The translations under genes were made by a program, and so were the position numbers. Shown piece by piece: positions 42,546 to 51,307 of a stretch of DNA of 64,000 nucleotides. The notes below the pieces were generated by a model. That model had not been told where the DNA came from, made no database searches, and saw nothing but the letters and a program-made list of their open reading frames with translations. This DNA is from WHSW01 sp963740055 (GTDB lineage: Bacteria; Actinomycetota; Thermoleophilia; Solirubrobacterales; 70-9): assembly GCA_963740055.1 (NCBI GenBank), contig CAVUCL010000001.1, positions 310,001-374,000 of the forward strand. The letters are read 5' to 3'. How positions within the stretch are numbered: position 1 is the first letter of the stretch; every line of letters starts with the position of its first letter.

Positions 42546-43664
42546 ATGGCCGGCGCGCCGACCGCGGCGATCCTCGGCCTCGCGCTGCTGCTCGCCGGGG
42601 CGGGCTTCGACTCGCCCTCGCTGCTCGTCCCCGGGTGCGGCCTGCTCGGGCTCGCGCTGGTTTCCGTGCTCTGGGTCGAGCTCTCGCGGCCGCGCCGGGT
42701 CGAGCGCGAGCGCGGCCCGAGCCGGGTGATCGAGGGCGACCCGTATCCGCTGCGGATCCACGCCCGCGGGATGCGCGTCCCGCCGCCCGCCGGCAGTCTC
42801 ACCGACGCCGTTCTCGCGCACCCGGTCGCGATCGGGCCGTCGTGGCGCGGGCGGCTCGAGACCGACGTGCCGCTTCACGGGCGCGGGCGACGGCGAATCG
42901 AACCCGCCCGGGTCGAGGTTCGCGACCCGCTCGGGCTCTGGGTGCGGGCGGTCGAGAGCGCCGATCCCGGCGAGCTGCTCGTGCTGCCGCGGATCGACGA
43001 GGTGATCGTCGCCGGGCGTGGCGCCGGCGGCACCCGCGCCGGCGGGCTCGCCGGGATCGAGGACGGCGCCGCCAGCAGCCGCCTCGACGCGCGCGCGATC
43101 GAGCTCGAGGTCGACGGCCTGCGCGCCTATCGCGAGGGGACACCGGCGTCGCGGATTCACTGGCCGGCGGTGGCGCGCACCGGCGAGCTGATCGAGCGCC
43201 GCCTGATCGCGGGCGCCGATGCCGCGCCCCTGGTCGCGCTCGACGCGACCGGCGGGGTCGAGCGCGAGCGCCTCGATGCGGCGGTCCGCGCCGCCGCCTC
43301 GCTCTGCGTCCATCTCTCCGCCACGGGTGGGTGCGCGGTGCTGCTGCCGGGCGACCGGCGGCCGACCGAGATCGAGCGCGATCTGCGCGGCTGGCCCCAG
43401 GTGCACGCGCGGCTGGCCCTGGTCGAGGCCGGCTCGCCGGCGACGGCGATCTCGCGCACCGTTCGCTCGGGCTCCGTGTTCTGGGTCACCGCGGCCGAGC
43501 GCCCGGCGCTGCCGGCGCCGTTGCGAGGCGGCGGCGCACGACGCTACGTCGTCGCTCCCGCCGACCACGGGGCGCCCGGCCGTCCGGCGTTCACGGTCTC
43601 GGGCTGTGAGGGGCGGCTCGCCGGTGCCCGCCCGCGGCGCGGCGCGGCCGCGGTGGCCGCATGA
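42546..43664 (+). CDS. DUF58-domain protein
   Basis: This 372-aa protein has two N-terminal hydrophobic segments (residues 5-18 and 26-44). A beta-rich middle part follows, then a DUF58/vWA-like domain with the family motif GLRAYREGTPASRIHWPAVARTG near residue 180. DUF58 proteins are encoded with MoxR ATPases and are thought to be their clients or partners. Its function is not known further. It lies 5 nt after moxR and overlaps the transglutaminase gene by 4 nt. Confidence 0.85.
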   Translation: MAGAPTAAILGLALLLAGAGFDSPSLLVPGCGLLGLALVSVLWVELSRPRRVERERGPSRVIEGDPYPLRIHARGMRVPPPAGSLTDAVLAHPVAIGPSWRGRLETDVPLHGRGRRRIEPARVEVRDPLGLWVRAVESADPGELLVLPRIDEVIVAGRGAGGTRAGGLAGIEDGAASSRLDARAIELEVDGLRAYREGTPASRIHWPAVARTGELIERRLIAGADAAPLVALDATGGVERERLDAAVRAAASLCVHLSATGGCAVLLPGDRRPTEIERDLRGWPQVHARLALVEAGSPATAISRTVRSGSVFWVTAAERPALPAPLRGGGARRYVVAPADHGAPGRPAFTVSGCEGRLAGARPRRGAAAVAA

Positions 43665-45925
43665 CCGGCGTCGCCCTGCCGCGCCCGCGCGGGGTCGCGC
43701 TCCCGGCGCGCCGTCCCGCCTCGACCCTCGCGCTCGAGCTCGCCCTGTTCGGCGCGCTCGGCCTGCTCGCCGTGATCCAGTGGTCGCGACTCGTCGACGA
43801 CGCTCCCGCGGGCCGGCTGCTCGCGGTGCTCGCGATCGTGACCGCGGGCGGCGCCGTGCTCGCACTGGTCGGGCGCCGGCGCGACCGCATCCCCTACTTT
43901 CGGCTCGTCGGCGTCGCGATCGTGCTCGCGACGCTCGCCGCGGCGACCGTGGCCGTCGGGCTTCCGCCGCGGTTGCTTCTGCTCAGCAACTGGGCGGAGC
44001 TCCTCGACGGCCTCAGCCTCGGCCTCGCCGGGGTCGAGGACACGGACCTTCCCTACCGCGGCGAGGACTACTGGCTGCGCCTGACGCTGCTCTGCGGGGC
44101 GCCGCTGCTGCTCGGGATCGCGTCGGCGCTCGCCTTCTGGCCCAGTCGCAGGCGAGCGCTGTGGCGGGTCGCCGCGCTGGCCGCGATCGTCGTCCTCTAC
44201 GGGATCGCGGTCACGCTCGACTCCCCCGGGGGCGAGCTGCTCTGGGGGGCGGCGCTGCTCGTGCTCGCGACCGCGTGGCTGTGGGCGCCGTCGCTGGCGC
44301 CGGGCCGGCGGGGGGTGGCGTTCGCGGTCGCCGCCGCCGCCGGCCTGCTCGCGCTGCCGCTCGCCGGGCGCCTCGACCCGGCGGGCCCGTGGTGGAACTA
44401 CGAGAGCTGGGACTGGTTCGGCCGCGACCGCGAGGTGACCTTCGACTGGAACCACTCCTACGGCCCGCTCGACTGGCCGCGGGAGGGGACGACGATGCTC
44501 GAGGTCCGCAGCACTCAGCCGCTGTACTGGAAGGCGAGCGTGCTCGACCGCTTCGACGGCTTCGTCTGGGAGCGCGCGCGCGAGGAGGACCCGCTGGCGC
44601 TGCCGGAGCTCGCCGCCCGCCGGCGCACCCCCGGCGGCGAGCTCCCGAACCGCCGCCGCGACTGGCTCACCCAGGCGAGCTTCGAGGTCGAGGCGCTGAC
44701 CACGGGGCTGGTGATCGGAGCCGGCACCGCGCAGGTGGTGCAGGGGATCGAGGGGGTGACCCTGAGCGCGGACGGGACCATGCACGCCCAGGGGGCGCTG
44801 CTCGCGGCGGGCGAGGAGTACTCGGTCGTCTCCTACTCGCCGCAACCGAGCGCCGACGAGCTGCGCGCCGCCCCGGGCACCTATCCGGAGCGCTTCGAGC
44901 GCTCGACCCTGGTCGCGATCCCGACCGACGAGGTGCCGACGCGCGCCCAGTCGATGCCGCTCTGGGGCGAGCCGCTCGACGAGCTGACCAGGCTCGAGCT
45001 GCTCGCCTCGCCCTACGGCGACGTCTACCGCCTCGCCCGCCGCCTGACCGCGAACGCGAACACGCCCTATGCCGCGGCCGAGGCGATCGAGCGCCACCTG
45101 CGCAGCAGCTACGAGTACTCGCCCGAGGTCCCCGATCGCGCCTACCCGCTGGCGTCGTTTCTGTTCGAGGACCGCGCCGGCTACTGCCAGCAGTTCGCCG
45201 GCTCGATGGCGCTGATGCTGCGCATGATCGGGATCCCGAGCCGGGTCGCCTCCGGGTTCGCGCCCGGCAGCTACGACGGTGAGCGCGAGCTCTATGAGAT
45301 CCGCGACACCGATGCCCACTCCTGGGTCGAGGTCTACTTCCGCGGCATCGGCTGGGTCACCTTCGACCCGACCCCGGCTGACGCGCCGGCGGCGTCGCGG
45401 ACGCAGAACCTCGGGATCGGCGACTTCTTCCGCGGCCGCGGAGCCGTCGCGGCCGAGAACGACGCCCGCGTGCGGTCGGCCGACGACGTCGCCGCCGCGG
45501 CCGGCGGCGGCGGTGCGGCGGAGTCCGGCGGCGGCCCCTGGGCCGCGATCGCGCTCGGGCTCGCCGGCGCCGCGGTGGTCGCCGGGGCGCTCGCGGCGTC
45601 GGGGTTCTGGCGCCGCCGCCGGGCGCTCGTCAGCGGGACCCGGGTCGACGCCCAGCTCGCGGAGCTGCGCGCGGCGATCGGCGGGCTCGGCTGGAAGCTG
45701 CCCCCACAGGGCACCCTGCTCGCGATCGAGGCGCGCTTTCGCAGCTCGCGCTACCGCCCGATCGCGCGTTACGCGGCCGCCCTGCGCGCGCACCGCTTCG
45801 CTCCCGACCCGCCGCCGCCGCCGGGGCCCGACGAGCGCCGGGCGCTGCGCCGCGCGCTCGCCGGCGGCGGCCTGCGCCGGCGACTGCGCGGCCTGCGGGC
45901 GATCCCGCCGGGCGGGCCGCGGTGA
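43661..45925 (+). CDS. Transglutaminase-like membrane protein (TgpA type)
   Basis: This 754-aa protein has about seven membrane segments in the first 230 residues and an external transglutaminase-like domain. The catalytic Cys is in GYCQQFAGSMALMLRMIG near residue 508, the His in TDAHSWVEVYF near 549, and the Asp in TFDPTPAD near 567. One more membrane helix is at about 625-645, with a cytoplasmic C-terminal DUF4129-like tail. The arrangement matches TgpA of the MoxR-DUF58-TgpA module. It overlaps both neighbours by 4 nt. Confidence 0.9.
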   Translation: MTGVALPRPRGVALPARRPASTLALELALFGALGLLAVIQWSRLVDDAPAGRLLAVLAIVTAGGAVLALVGRRRDRIPYFRLVGVAIVLATLAAATVAVGLPPRLLLLSNWAELLDGLSLGLAGVEDTDLPYRGEDYWLRLTLLCGAPLLLGIASALAFWPSRRRALWRVAALAAIVVLYGIAVTLDSPGGELLWGAALLVLATAWLWAPSLAPGRRGVAFAVAAAAGLLALPLAGRLDPAGPWWNYESWDWFGRDREVTFDWNHSYGPLDWPREGTTMLEVRSTQPLYWKASVLDRFDGFVWERAREEDPLALPELAARRRTPGGELPNRRRDWLTQASFEVEALTTGLVIGAGTAQVVQGIEGVTLSADGTMHAQGALLAAGEEYSVVSYSPQPSADELRAAPGTYPERFERSTLVAIPTDEVPTRAQSMPLWGEPLDELTRLELLASPYGDVYRLARRLTANANTPYAAAEAIERHLRSSYEYSPEVPDRAYPLASFLFEDRAGYCQQFAGSMALMLRMIGIPSRVASGFAPGSYDGERELYEIRDTDAHSWVEVYFRGIGWVTFDPTPADAPAASRTQNLGIGDFFRGRGAVAAENDARVRSADDVAAAAGGGGAAESGGGPWAAIALGLAGAAVVAGALAASGFWRRRRALVSGTRVDAQLAELRAAIGGLGWKLPPQGTLLAIEARFRSSRYRPIARYAAALRAHRFAPDPPPPPGPDERRALRRALAGGGLRRRLRGLRAIPPGGPR

Positions 45926-46344
45926 GCGAGGCCGAGCCGGCGCCGGCGCTCGCCGGCGTGCTCGAGACCTGCCTCTATCACGACGCCGCCGAGGCGGCCG
46001 AGATGGAGCGGTTCTACGGCGAGCTGCTCGGACTGCGCGCGGTCGCCCGCTGGCCTGGCGGGATCGCGTTCCGGGTCGGCTCGGGGGTGCTGTTGCTGTT
46101 CGACCGCGAGCAGCTCGAGGGCCGCAAGGGCCCGATCTCGGCCCACGGCAGCGCCGGGCCGGGGCACGCCTGCCTGGTCGCGACCGGGGCGGGGGAGTAC
46201 GAGGCCTGGAAGGACGAACTCGCGCGGGCGGGGGTCGAGCTCACCCACGAGCACACCTGGGAGCGCGATCGGCGCTCGATCTACTTCGCCGATCCGGCCG
46301 CGAACCTGATCGAGATCGCCGACGGCGACCTCTGGCCTCGGTGA
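45922..46344 (+). CDS. VOC (glyoxalase/bleomycin-resistance fold) protein
   Basis: This 140-aa protein contains paired beta-alpha-beta-beta-beta modules of the VOC superfamily: LETCLYHDAAEAAEMERFY with the first metal-ligand position, GSGVLLLFDRE, GPGHACLVA, and SIYFADPAANLIEIAD with the terminal Glu. The metal-ligand pattern H/E is present, so a metal-dependent lyase or dioxygenase activity is possible. The GTG overlaps the TgpA stop (GTGA), suggesting co-transcription with the MoxR module although a link is not obvious. Confidence 0.85.
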   Translation: MSEAEPAPALAGVLETCLYHDAAEAAEMERFYGELLGLRAVARWPGGIAFRVGSGVLLLFDREQLEGRKGPISAHGSAGPGHACLVATGAGEYEAWKDELARAGVELTHEHTWERDRRSIYFADPAANLIEIADGDLWPR

Positions 46345-46489
46345 GCGCGCACGGCCGGCGGGAACGACGGGGCGCTGCTACCGTCTGGTGTAGCCGCACA
46401 TTCGAGTGTGGCGTAAACAGTGCCCGCGCCGCAGTCGTTGCCTCACCGCATCCTCCGCGCCCGCCCGCACCGTACGTGGAGGAATTCAT

Positions 46490-46687
46490 ATGCCTGACGG
46501 AACCGTGAAGTGGTTCAACGACGAGAAGGGCTTCGGCTTCATCACGCCCGAGGACGGCTCCGCCGACCTCTTCGTCCATCAGAGCGCCGTGCCCGATGGG
46601 CAGACCCTGGCCGAGGGAACGAAGGTCAGCTTCGACGCCGAGAGCGGCGACAAGGGCCCCCGCGCCGCCAACATTCGCCTGGCCTAG
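46490..46687 (+). CDS. Cold-shock protein (CspA family)
   Basis: This 65-aa single cold-shock domain acts as a nucleic-acid chaperone. RNP1 is KGFGFI (residues 13-18), and RNP2 follows as DLFVHQSAV. Full length and all beta strands are present. A strong GGAGG lies 7 nt before the ATG. The 145-nt region between the VOC stop and the ATG contains a stretch around 46390 with an imperfect palindrome (CACATTCGAGTGTG) and probably a structured leader, as is usual for cold-shock mRNAs. It is followed 9 nt later by the small basic protein. Confidence 0.96.
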   Translation: MPDGTVKWFNDEKGFGFITPEDGSADLFVHQSAVPDGQTLAEGTKVSFDAESGDKGPRAANIRLA

Positions 46688-46696
46688 AGAAGAGGC

Positions 46697-46837
46697 ATGG
46701 CCTCAGGCAGCAAGCGGAAGACCACGATGGCGAAGCTCAACCGTGAGCGTAGGCTGCTCGAGCGTCGGCAAGAGAAGCAGGCGAAGAAGGCTGCACGGAA
46801 GCAGGCGGCGGCAGACGCCCGGGCGACCGACGACTAG
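46697..46837 (+). CDS. Small, highly basic protein downstream of the cold-shock gene
   Basis: This 46-residue frame starts at ATG with AAGAGG before it and ends at TAG (46835-46837). It is rich in Lys, Arg, Ala and Glu, with no hydrophobic segment, and is predicted to be a single helix (MAKLNRERRLLERRQEKQAKK is its central part). The composition suggests nucleic-acid or ribosome association. A start at the internal ATG of MAKLNRE is possible. Its position 9 nt after the Csp stop and ahead of a hairpin indicates a two-gene operon. Confidence 0.6.
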   Translation: MASGSKRKTTMAKLNRERRLLERRQEKQAKKAARKQAAADARATDD

Positions 46838-46872
46838 CTGATCAGGACTAGCTGATCGGCAACGTCCGTAAT

Positions 46873-46901
46873 GAGAAGCCCCACCAGCAGCGGGGCTTCT
46901 C
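46873..46901. terminator. Hairpin between the csp operon and tRNA-Ala(CGC)
   Basis: GAGAAGCCCC (46873-46882) and GGGGCTTCTC (46892-46901) are perfectly complementary around a 9-nt loop. It lies between two converging units, so it may end both. T-runs are poor on either side. Confidence 0.6.
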
Positions 46902-46904
46902 CGA

Positions 46905-46977
46905 TGGAGCTAGGCGGGCTCGAACCGCCGACCTCCTGATTGCGAACCAGGCGCTCTCCCAACTGAGCTATAGCCCC
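46905..46977 (-). tRNA. tRNA-Ala, anticodon CGC
   Basis: This is a 73-nt cloverleaf on the minus strand. The acceptor stem is GGGGCTA paired with TAGCTCC, with the G3-U70 pair that identifies alanine tRNAs. The D arm contains GCTC-AGTTGGGA-GAGC, and the anticodon stem CCTGG/TCAGG carries loop TTCGCAA, giving anticodon CGC (codon GCG). The T loop is TTCGAGC. The discriminator is A and CCA is not encoded. Confidence 0.96.
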
Positions 46978-47107
46978 TCGGGTCACGGCCGCGCGCTCGG
47001 GCACGCGACCGCGAGCCCCCAGGATAGCTCGTCGTCCCGGGCGATCGAGGCTGCGGAGCGCGCTTGCAAGGCGGCTTCGCGGTGCCGGATCGACGCCGGT
47101 GGGAATC

Positions 47108-47113
47108 TAAGCT
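47108..47113 (+). promoter_or_regulatory. -10 box TAAGCT of a probable leaderless promoter (GGDEF gene)
   Basis: TAAGCT fits TAnnnT and ends 7 nt before the TTG at 47121, supporting both the leaderless reading and this TTG as the start. Confidence 0.45.
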
Positions 47114-47120
47114 CCCCGGT

Positions 47121-49067
47121 TTGAGCTTTCGCCTGCGACTGACGCTGTTCTTCTTTCTGATCGTCTTCGTGCCGATGGTCGTGCTCGCGGTGCTGGTCTC
47201 GGAGATCGCGGCCGACTCGGCGGCCGGCAAGGCCGACGCGCGCCTCGACGCCGGCTTGCGGACGGCGACGAACCTTTACGAGCAGGAGGAGCGACGCTCG
47301 CGCGCCGATGCGCGCCGGATCGCCTCGACCATCGACGGCGACGACGCCGCGGTCGCGACGCTCGAGGACGGGACCGAGGAGGAGCTCGCCGAGCTCGCCG
47401 AGCGCCTCGCCGACTCCGCCGGGGTCGCTGCGCTCGAGCTCGAGAGCGCCGCCGGCGAGCGCGCCGCCGCCGGCTCCAGGAGCGCGGTCGCGACCGCATC
47501 GGTCGAGCTCGTCGGGCCGACGGGCGAGCCGCTGGGGACGGTGCGGGTCGCTTCGACCTCCTCGGCGCGCTTCCTCGACTCGGTCGAGGTGGCGACCGGC
47601 GAGAGCGGCGCCCTGGTCGGTCCACGGGGCCCGATCACGGGCACGGTCGAGATCGAGACCGGCGCGCTGCCGGAGAGTGGCGAGGCGGGCGAGCTCGAGC
47701 GCGAGGGCGAGGACCTGCGGATCGCCGCGACCGAGCCGCTGGGGAGCGACCAGGTGCGGGTCGCGCTCGTCGCCTCGGGCGCGAGCGAGGGCTTCTTCGC
47801 CTCGCGGCCGAAGGTCGCGCTCGCGCTCGTCGCCTTCTTCACCGTCGCCCTGCTCGCGGTCCTGTTGGTGTTTCGCTCGCTGCAGTCCTACATCCGCGAG
47901 ATGCTCGCTGCCGCACAGCGGATCGGCGAGGGCAACTTCGACGCCGCGGTCCCGATCACCGGCGAGGACGAGATGGCGGGCCTGGCGAGCGAGTTCAACC
48001 GGATGAGCGACCGGCTCTCAGACCAGATGGACCAGCTGCGGCGCCAGCGGGTCGAGATCGAGAGCTCGGTGCGCCGGATCGGCGAGGCGTTCGCCTCCGG
48101 GCTCGATCGCCAGGGACTGCTCGCGATCCTGGTCGAGACGGCGGTCGGGAGCTGCGACGCCGACTACGGGCTGGTCGCGCTCAGCGGCCAGGTCGGCGCC
48201 GAGGCGGAGGCCGGCAAGGCCGACGAGGCGATCCACGAGGCGGCGCTCGCAGCCGAGCAGCGGGCGCTGCGCGAGGTCGGCCCGGTCGAGACCGAGCGCA
48301 ACGGCGCCTACGCGCTCGCGAGCTCGATGGGCAGGATCGGGCCGGCGGAAAAGCCGGTCGGCGCGATGACGGTCGCCCGCGCCGGGCGTCCGTTCACGCG
48401 CACCGAGCGCGAGGTCTTCCTCTACCTGCTGACGCAGGCGTCGACCTCGGTCGAGAACGTCGCCCTGCACGAGATGGTCAGCGAGCAGGCGGTCACCGAC
48501 GATCTCACCGGGCTCGCGAACAAGCGCGCCTTCCGCGAGGCGATCGAGACGGAGGCCGCGCGCGCGGCGCGCTTCGGCCACGATCTCTCGCTGCTGATCT
48601 GCGACCTCGACGACTTCAAGCAGGTCAACGACACCCACGGCCACCTGCAGGGCGACGAGGTGCTGCGGACCGTGGGCCGGATCCTCGACGACGCCTCGCG
48701 CGGGATCGACGTCCCGGCGCGCTACGGGGGCGAGGAGTTCGCCGTCGCGCTGCCGGAGACCGACCCGGACGGGGCCCTGGAGTTCGCCGAGCGGGTCCGC
48801 GCCGCGATCGAGGGGGCCCCGGTGCCGATGCTCGACGGCGGCGGCGAGCTCGCGGTCACGGCGAGCGTCGGGGTGGCGACGATGCCGGGTGCCGGGGCGA
48901 ACGGACGGAGCCTGATCGCCGCCGCCGACGCGGCTCTCTACGAGGCGAAGCGGGGCGGCAAGAACCGCGTTCGGGTCGCGCCCGCCGACGGCGCACCACT
49001 GCCCTCCGACCGCCGCGCCCAGCGCCCGAGATCGGCGCAGGGACCGGCTTCCGAACGGCGAACCTAA
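47121..49067 (+). CDS. Diguanylate cyclase, membrane sensor type (HAMP-GAF-GGDEF)
   Basis: This 648-aa protein makes cyclic di-GMP. One membrane segment lies at about 8-28 (FFFLIVFVPMVVLAVLV). An external sensor region of about 210 residues is followed by a second membrane segment near 240 and a HAMP linker (MLAAAQRIGEGNFDAAV). A GAF-like domain leads to the GGDEF domain from about 470: DDLTGLANKRAF, DLDDFKQVNDTHGH, and the active site GGEEF in YGGEEFAVAL near 553. No RxxD inhibition site is obvious at the usual place. The TTG start gives the membrane helix at once; an upstream frame extension is not supported. Confidence 0.88.
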   Translation: MSFRLRLTLFFFLIVFVPMVVLAVLVSEIAADSAAGKADARLDAGLRTATNLYEQEERRSRADARRIASTIDGDDAAVATLEDGTEEELAELAERLADSAGVAALELESAAGERAAAGSRSAVATASVELVGPTGEPLGTVRVASTSSARFLDSVEVATGESGALVGPRGPITGTVEIETGALPESGEAGELEREGEDLRIAATEPLGSDQVRVALVASGASEGFFASRPKVALALVAFFTVALLAVLLVFRSLQSYIREMLAAAQRIGEGNFDAAVPITGEDEMAGLASEFNRMSDRLSDQMDQLRRQRVEIESSVRRIGEAFASGLDRQGLLAILVETAVGSCDADYGLVALSGQVGAEAEAGKADEAIHEAALAAEQRALREVGPVETERNGAYALASSMGRIGPAEKPVGAMTVARAGRPFTRTEREVFLYLLTQASTSVENVALHEMVSEQAVTDDLTGLANKRAFREAIETEAARAARFGHDLSLLICDLDDFKQVNDTHGHLQGDEVLRTVGRILDDASRGIDVPARYGGEEFAVALPETDPDGALEFAERVRAAIEGAPVPMLDGGGELAVTASVGVATMPGAGANGRSLIAAADAALYEAKRGGKNRVRVAPADGAPLPSDRRAQRPRSAQGPASERRT

Positions 49068-49101
49068 GGCTCGCAGTAGTCTTTCGCTGGGCTCTTTTCC
49101 C

Positions 49102-49689
49102 ATGGGCATTCTCGACGATGCGATCAGACAACACCTCGATCTGAAGCGCCGCCAGGGCGCCGACGACGACGAGCTCTCCCGACTCGAGGACGAGGCGTTC
49201 GGGCCGCCGAGCCGACCGGGCGATCCAGACTTCCCCGAGCCGCAGGGCGAGGCCGAGCCGGAGAGCGGCGAGCGCGTCGCGAGCGGCGACTCGGTCGCGA
49301 CCGAGGAGCCCGAGCAGGCCGCGCCGGAGCTCGCCGAGCCGGAGCCCGAGCCGCCCTCCGAGCCCGAGCTGGAGACGCCGCTCGAGCCGGCGGAGCCGGA
49401 CTCAGGCGAGCTGCCGCAGGCGGGGCAGCCGATCGAGTCGCTGGACACGGTCGAGCACCACTTCGACGGCGCGCTTCCCGACACCGGCGAGACCGAGGTC
49501 GCCGAGCCGCCGGCGCCCGAGGACACGGGCGAGGGCGAGATCGTCGAGGGCGAGATCGCCGACGAGGTCGAGCGCTCGGACGACGAGGACGAGGACGTGC
49601 TCGACCAGACCCCGGAGTTCCTGCGCGACCAGCCCGAGGACGACGAGCTCTGGTTCGAGCAGGGCGAACCCAAGGACTTCGACTTCTAG
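49102..49689 (+). CDS. Acidic, Glu/Pro-rich protein of unknown function
   Basis: This 195-aa protein is strongly acidic. The first 40 residues look folded and helical (MGILDDAIRQHLDLKRRQ begins it). The rest is a low-complexity region of Glu, Pro, Ala and Ser, with the clusters EPEPEPPSEPEL and SDDEDEDVLDQ, and the end is EQGEPKDFDF. No membrane segment or signal is present. It is probably intrinsically disordered and might act as an interaction or scaffold protein. A TAGTCT box at 49077 could be its promoter. Its TAG overlaps the convergent gdh stop in CTAG. Confidence 0.65.
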   Translation: MGILDDAIRQHLDLKRRQGADDDELSRLEDEAFGPPSRPGDPDFPEPQGEAEPESGERVASGDSVATEEPEQAAPELAEPEPEPPSEPELETPLEPAEPDSGELPQAGQPIESLDTVEHHFDGALPDTGETEVAEPPAPEDTGEGEIVEGEIADEVERSDDEDEDVLDQTPEFLRDQPEDDELWFEQGEPKDFDF

Positions 49690-51032
49690 ATGTAGCCGCG
49701 GGTGCGGGCGGCGTCGACGACGCGCTCGAGCCCGACCAGGTAGGCGGCCTCGCGCAGGTCGACGCTCTCCTCCTTCGCCCGTCCTGAGACCTCGCGGTAG
49801 GCGCGGCGCATGATCGTGCCGAGCTTGTCGTTGACCTCGCGCTCTTCCCAGCGGAAGTGCTGCAGGTTCTGCACCCACTCGAAGTAGGAGACGACGACGC
49901 CGCCGGCGTTCGCCATCACGTCGGGGATGATGTAGACGCCCTTGTCGCGCAGGATCCGGTCGGCGGCCGGGGTGGTCGGGCTGTTCGCGCCCTCGATCAG
50001 CATCTTGCATTCCATCCGGTCGGCGTTCGACTCGTGGATCATGCCGCCGAGCGCCGCCGGGATGAAGACGTCGCAGGGGACAGCGACCAGGTCCTCGGCG
50101 TCGATCTCGTCGGCGCCGTCGAAGTCGGTGATCAGGCCGCCGCCGGCGATGTGCTCGTGGAGCGCGGTCGCATCGATTCCCTGGTCGGAGCGGATCGCGC
50201 CGTTGGCGTCGGAGACGGCGACCATCTTGCCGCCGAGCTGCTGCATGATCCGCGCCGCCCAGGAGCCGACGTTGCCGTATCCCTGGACGACGAAGCTGGT
50301 GTTCGCCGGGCTCAGCCCGAGCTGCGGCGCGGCCTCGCGGAACATGTAGACGCACCCGCGCCCGGTCGCGGCCTCGCGCCCGTAGGAGCCCTCGAGCGCG
50401 ATCGGCTTGCCCGTGCAGATCGCCGGGGTGTGTCCGTGCAGCTTTCCGTACTCGTCCATGAACCAGGCCATCACCTGCGCGTTCGTGTTCACGTCGGGCG
50501 CCGGGATGTCGCGAGTCGGTCCGAGCACCTTCTCGATCTTGTCCATGAACGAGCGCGCGATCCGCTGCAGCTCGGATTGCTCGAGCTCGCCGGCGGGACA
50601 GTTGACGCCGCCTTTCGCACCGCCGAAGGGCACGTTGACGACCGCGGTCTTCCAGGTCATCAGCGAGGCGAGCGCGCGCACCTCGTCGATGTCGACCTCG
50701 GGGTGGAAGCGGATCCCGCCCTTGTACGGTCCGCGGGCGCCGTTGTGCTGGATCCGGTAGCCGGAGTAGACGTGCGTCTTGCCGTCGGCGAGCTTGACCG
50801 GGATCTGGACCGTGACCTCGCGGTAGGGGGTCCAGAAGACGACCCGCACGTCCTCGGGCAGCTCGAGCCGCTCGGCGGCGAGGTCGAAGTAGTGGCGGAC
50901 GATGTCGAGATTCGAGACCTCGGCCGCTCCCGCCGGGGGTCCGGCCTTTCCCTGGGCCTCCTCGACCGCCTGCGGCGACTTGTCCGGGTGCTCGCGCTCG
51001 CCGACCGCGGTCCCCGTCTCCGTCTCGCCCAT
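49686..51032 (-). CDS. Glu/Leu/Phe/Val dehydrogenase, glutamate dehydrogenase type
   Basis: This enzyme oxidatively deaminates an amino acid, most likely glutamate, with NAD(P). At 448 aa it is full length. The substrate and catalytic region is GYRIQHNGARGPYKGGIRFHP, with the catalytic Lys in LMTWKTAVVNVPFGGAKGG. The NAD domain has VQGYGNVGSWAARIM, and GANSPTTPAA lies near residue 350. The ATG at 51032 is chosen because a clear AAGGAGGAG ribosome-binding site stands 5 nt before it; an in-frame ATG 19 codons upstream has none. The gene shares CTAG with the convergent acidic protein gene. Confidence 0.9.
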   Translation of the reverse strand: MGETETGTAVGEREHPDKSPQAVEEAQGKAGPPAGAAEVSNLDIVRHYFDLAAERLELPEDVRVVFWTPYREVTVQIPVKLADGKTHVYSGYRIQHNGARGPYKGGIRFHPEVDIDEVRALASLMTWKTAVVNVPFGGAKGGVNCPAGELEQSELQRIARSFMDKIEKVLGPTRDIPAPDVNTNAQVMAWFMDEYGKLHGHTPAICTGKPIALEGSYGREAATGRGCVYMFREAAPQLGLSPANTSFVVQGYGNVGSWAARIMQQLGGKMVAVSDANGAIRSDQGIDATALHEHIAGGGLITDFDGADEIDAEDLVAVPCDVFIPAALGGMIHESNADRMECKMLIEGANSPTTPAADRILRDKGVYIIPDVMANAGGVVVSYFEWVQNLQHFRWEEREVNDKLGTIMRRAYREVSGRAKEESVDLREAAYLVGLERVVDAARTRGYI

Positions 51033-51185
51033 CTGGCTCCTCCTTGTCCGCCGTTCGATCGATCCTCCCACAATCACGATGCCGGCCACGCGCAGGTCGG
51101 TGCGACTTCGAGACGTTCTCCGCCACTCAGGCGCGTGTCGTTCGTGGACACTCAGTTCCGGGTCGCGTACGAGGCGGTCTAGCCA

Positions 51186-51258
51186 TGGAGCCAGCGGGGC
51201 TCGAACCCGCGACCTCGGCGTTGCAAACGCCGCGCTCTCCCAACTGAGCTATGGCCCC
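51186..51258 (-). tRNA. tRNA-Ala, anticodon TGC
   Basis: This is a 73-nt minus-strand cloverleaf with acceptor stem GGGGCCA/TGGCTCC carrying the G3-U70 pair. The D arm has GCTC-AGTTGGGA-GAGC. The anticodon stem CGGCG/CGCCG has loop TTTGCAA, giving TGC (codons GCA and, by wobble, other GCN). The T loop is TTCGAGC. The discriminator is A and CCA is not encoded. It lies just upstream of greA on the opposite strand, with 49 nt between. Confidence 0.96.
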
Positions 51259-51270
51259 ATTCGCGGCCGA

Positions 51271-51300
51271 TTGTAGGCCCGTACGGGCGATATGTACTGT
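51271..51300 (+). promoter_or_regulatory. Promoter of greA, leaderless layout
   Basis: A -35-like TTGTAG (51271-51276), an 18-nt spacer and a -10 TACTGT (51295-51300) are followed 7 nt later by the greA ATG at 51308. This is the most complete of the leaderless promoters seen here. Confidence 0.55.
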
Positions 51301-51307
51301 GCACGCG

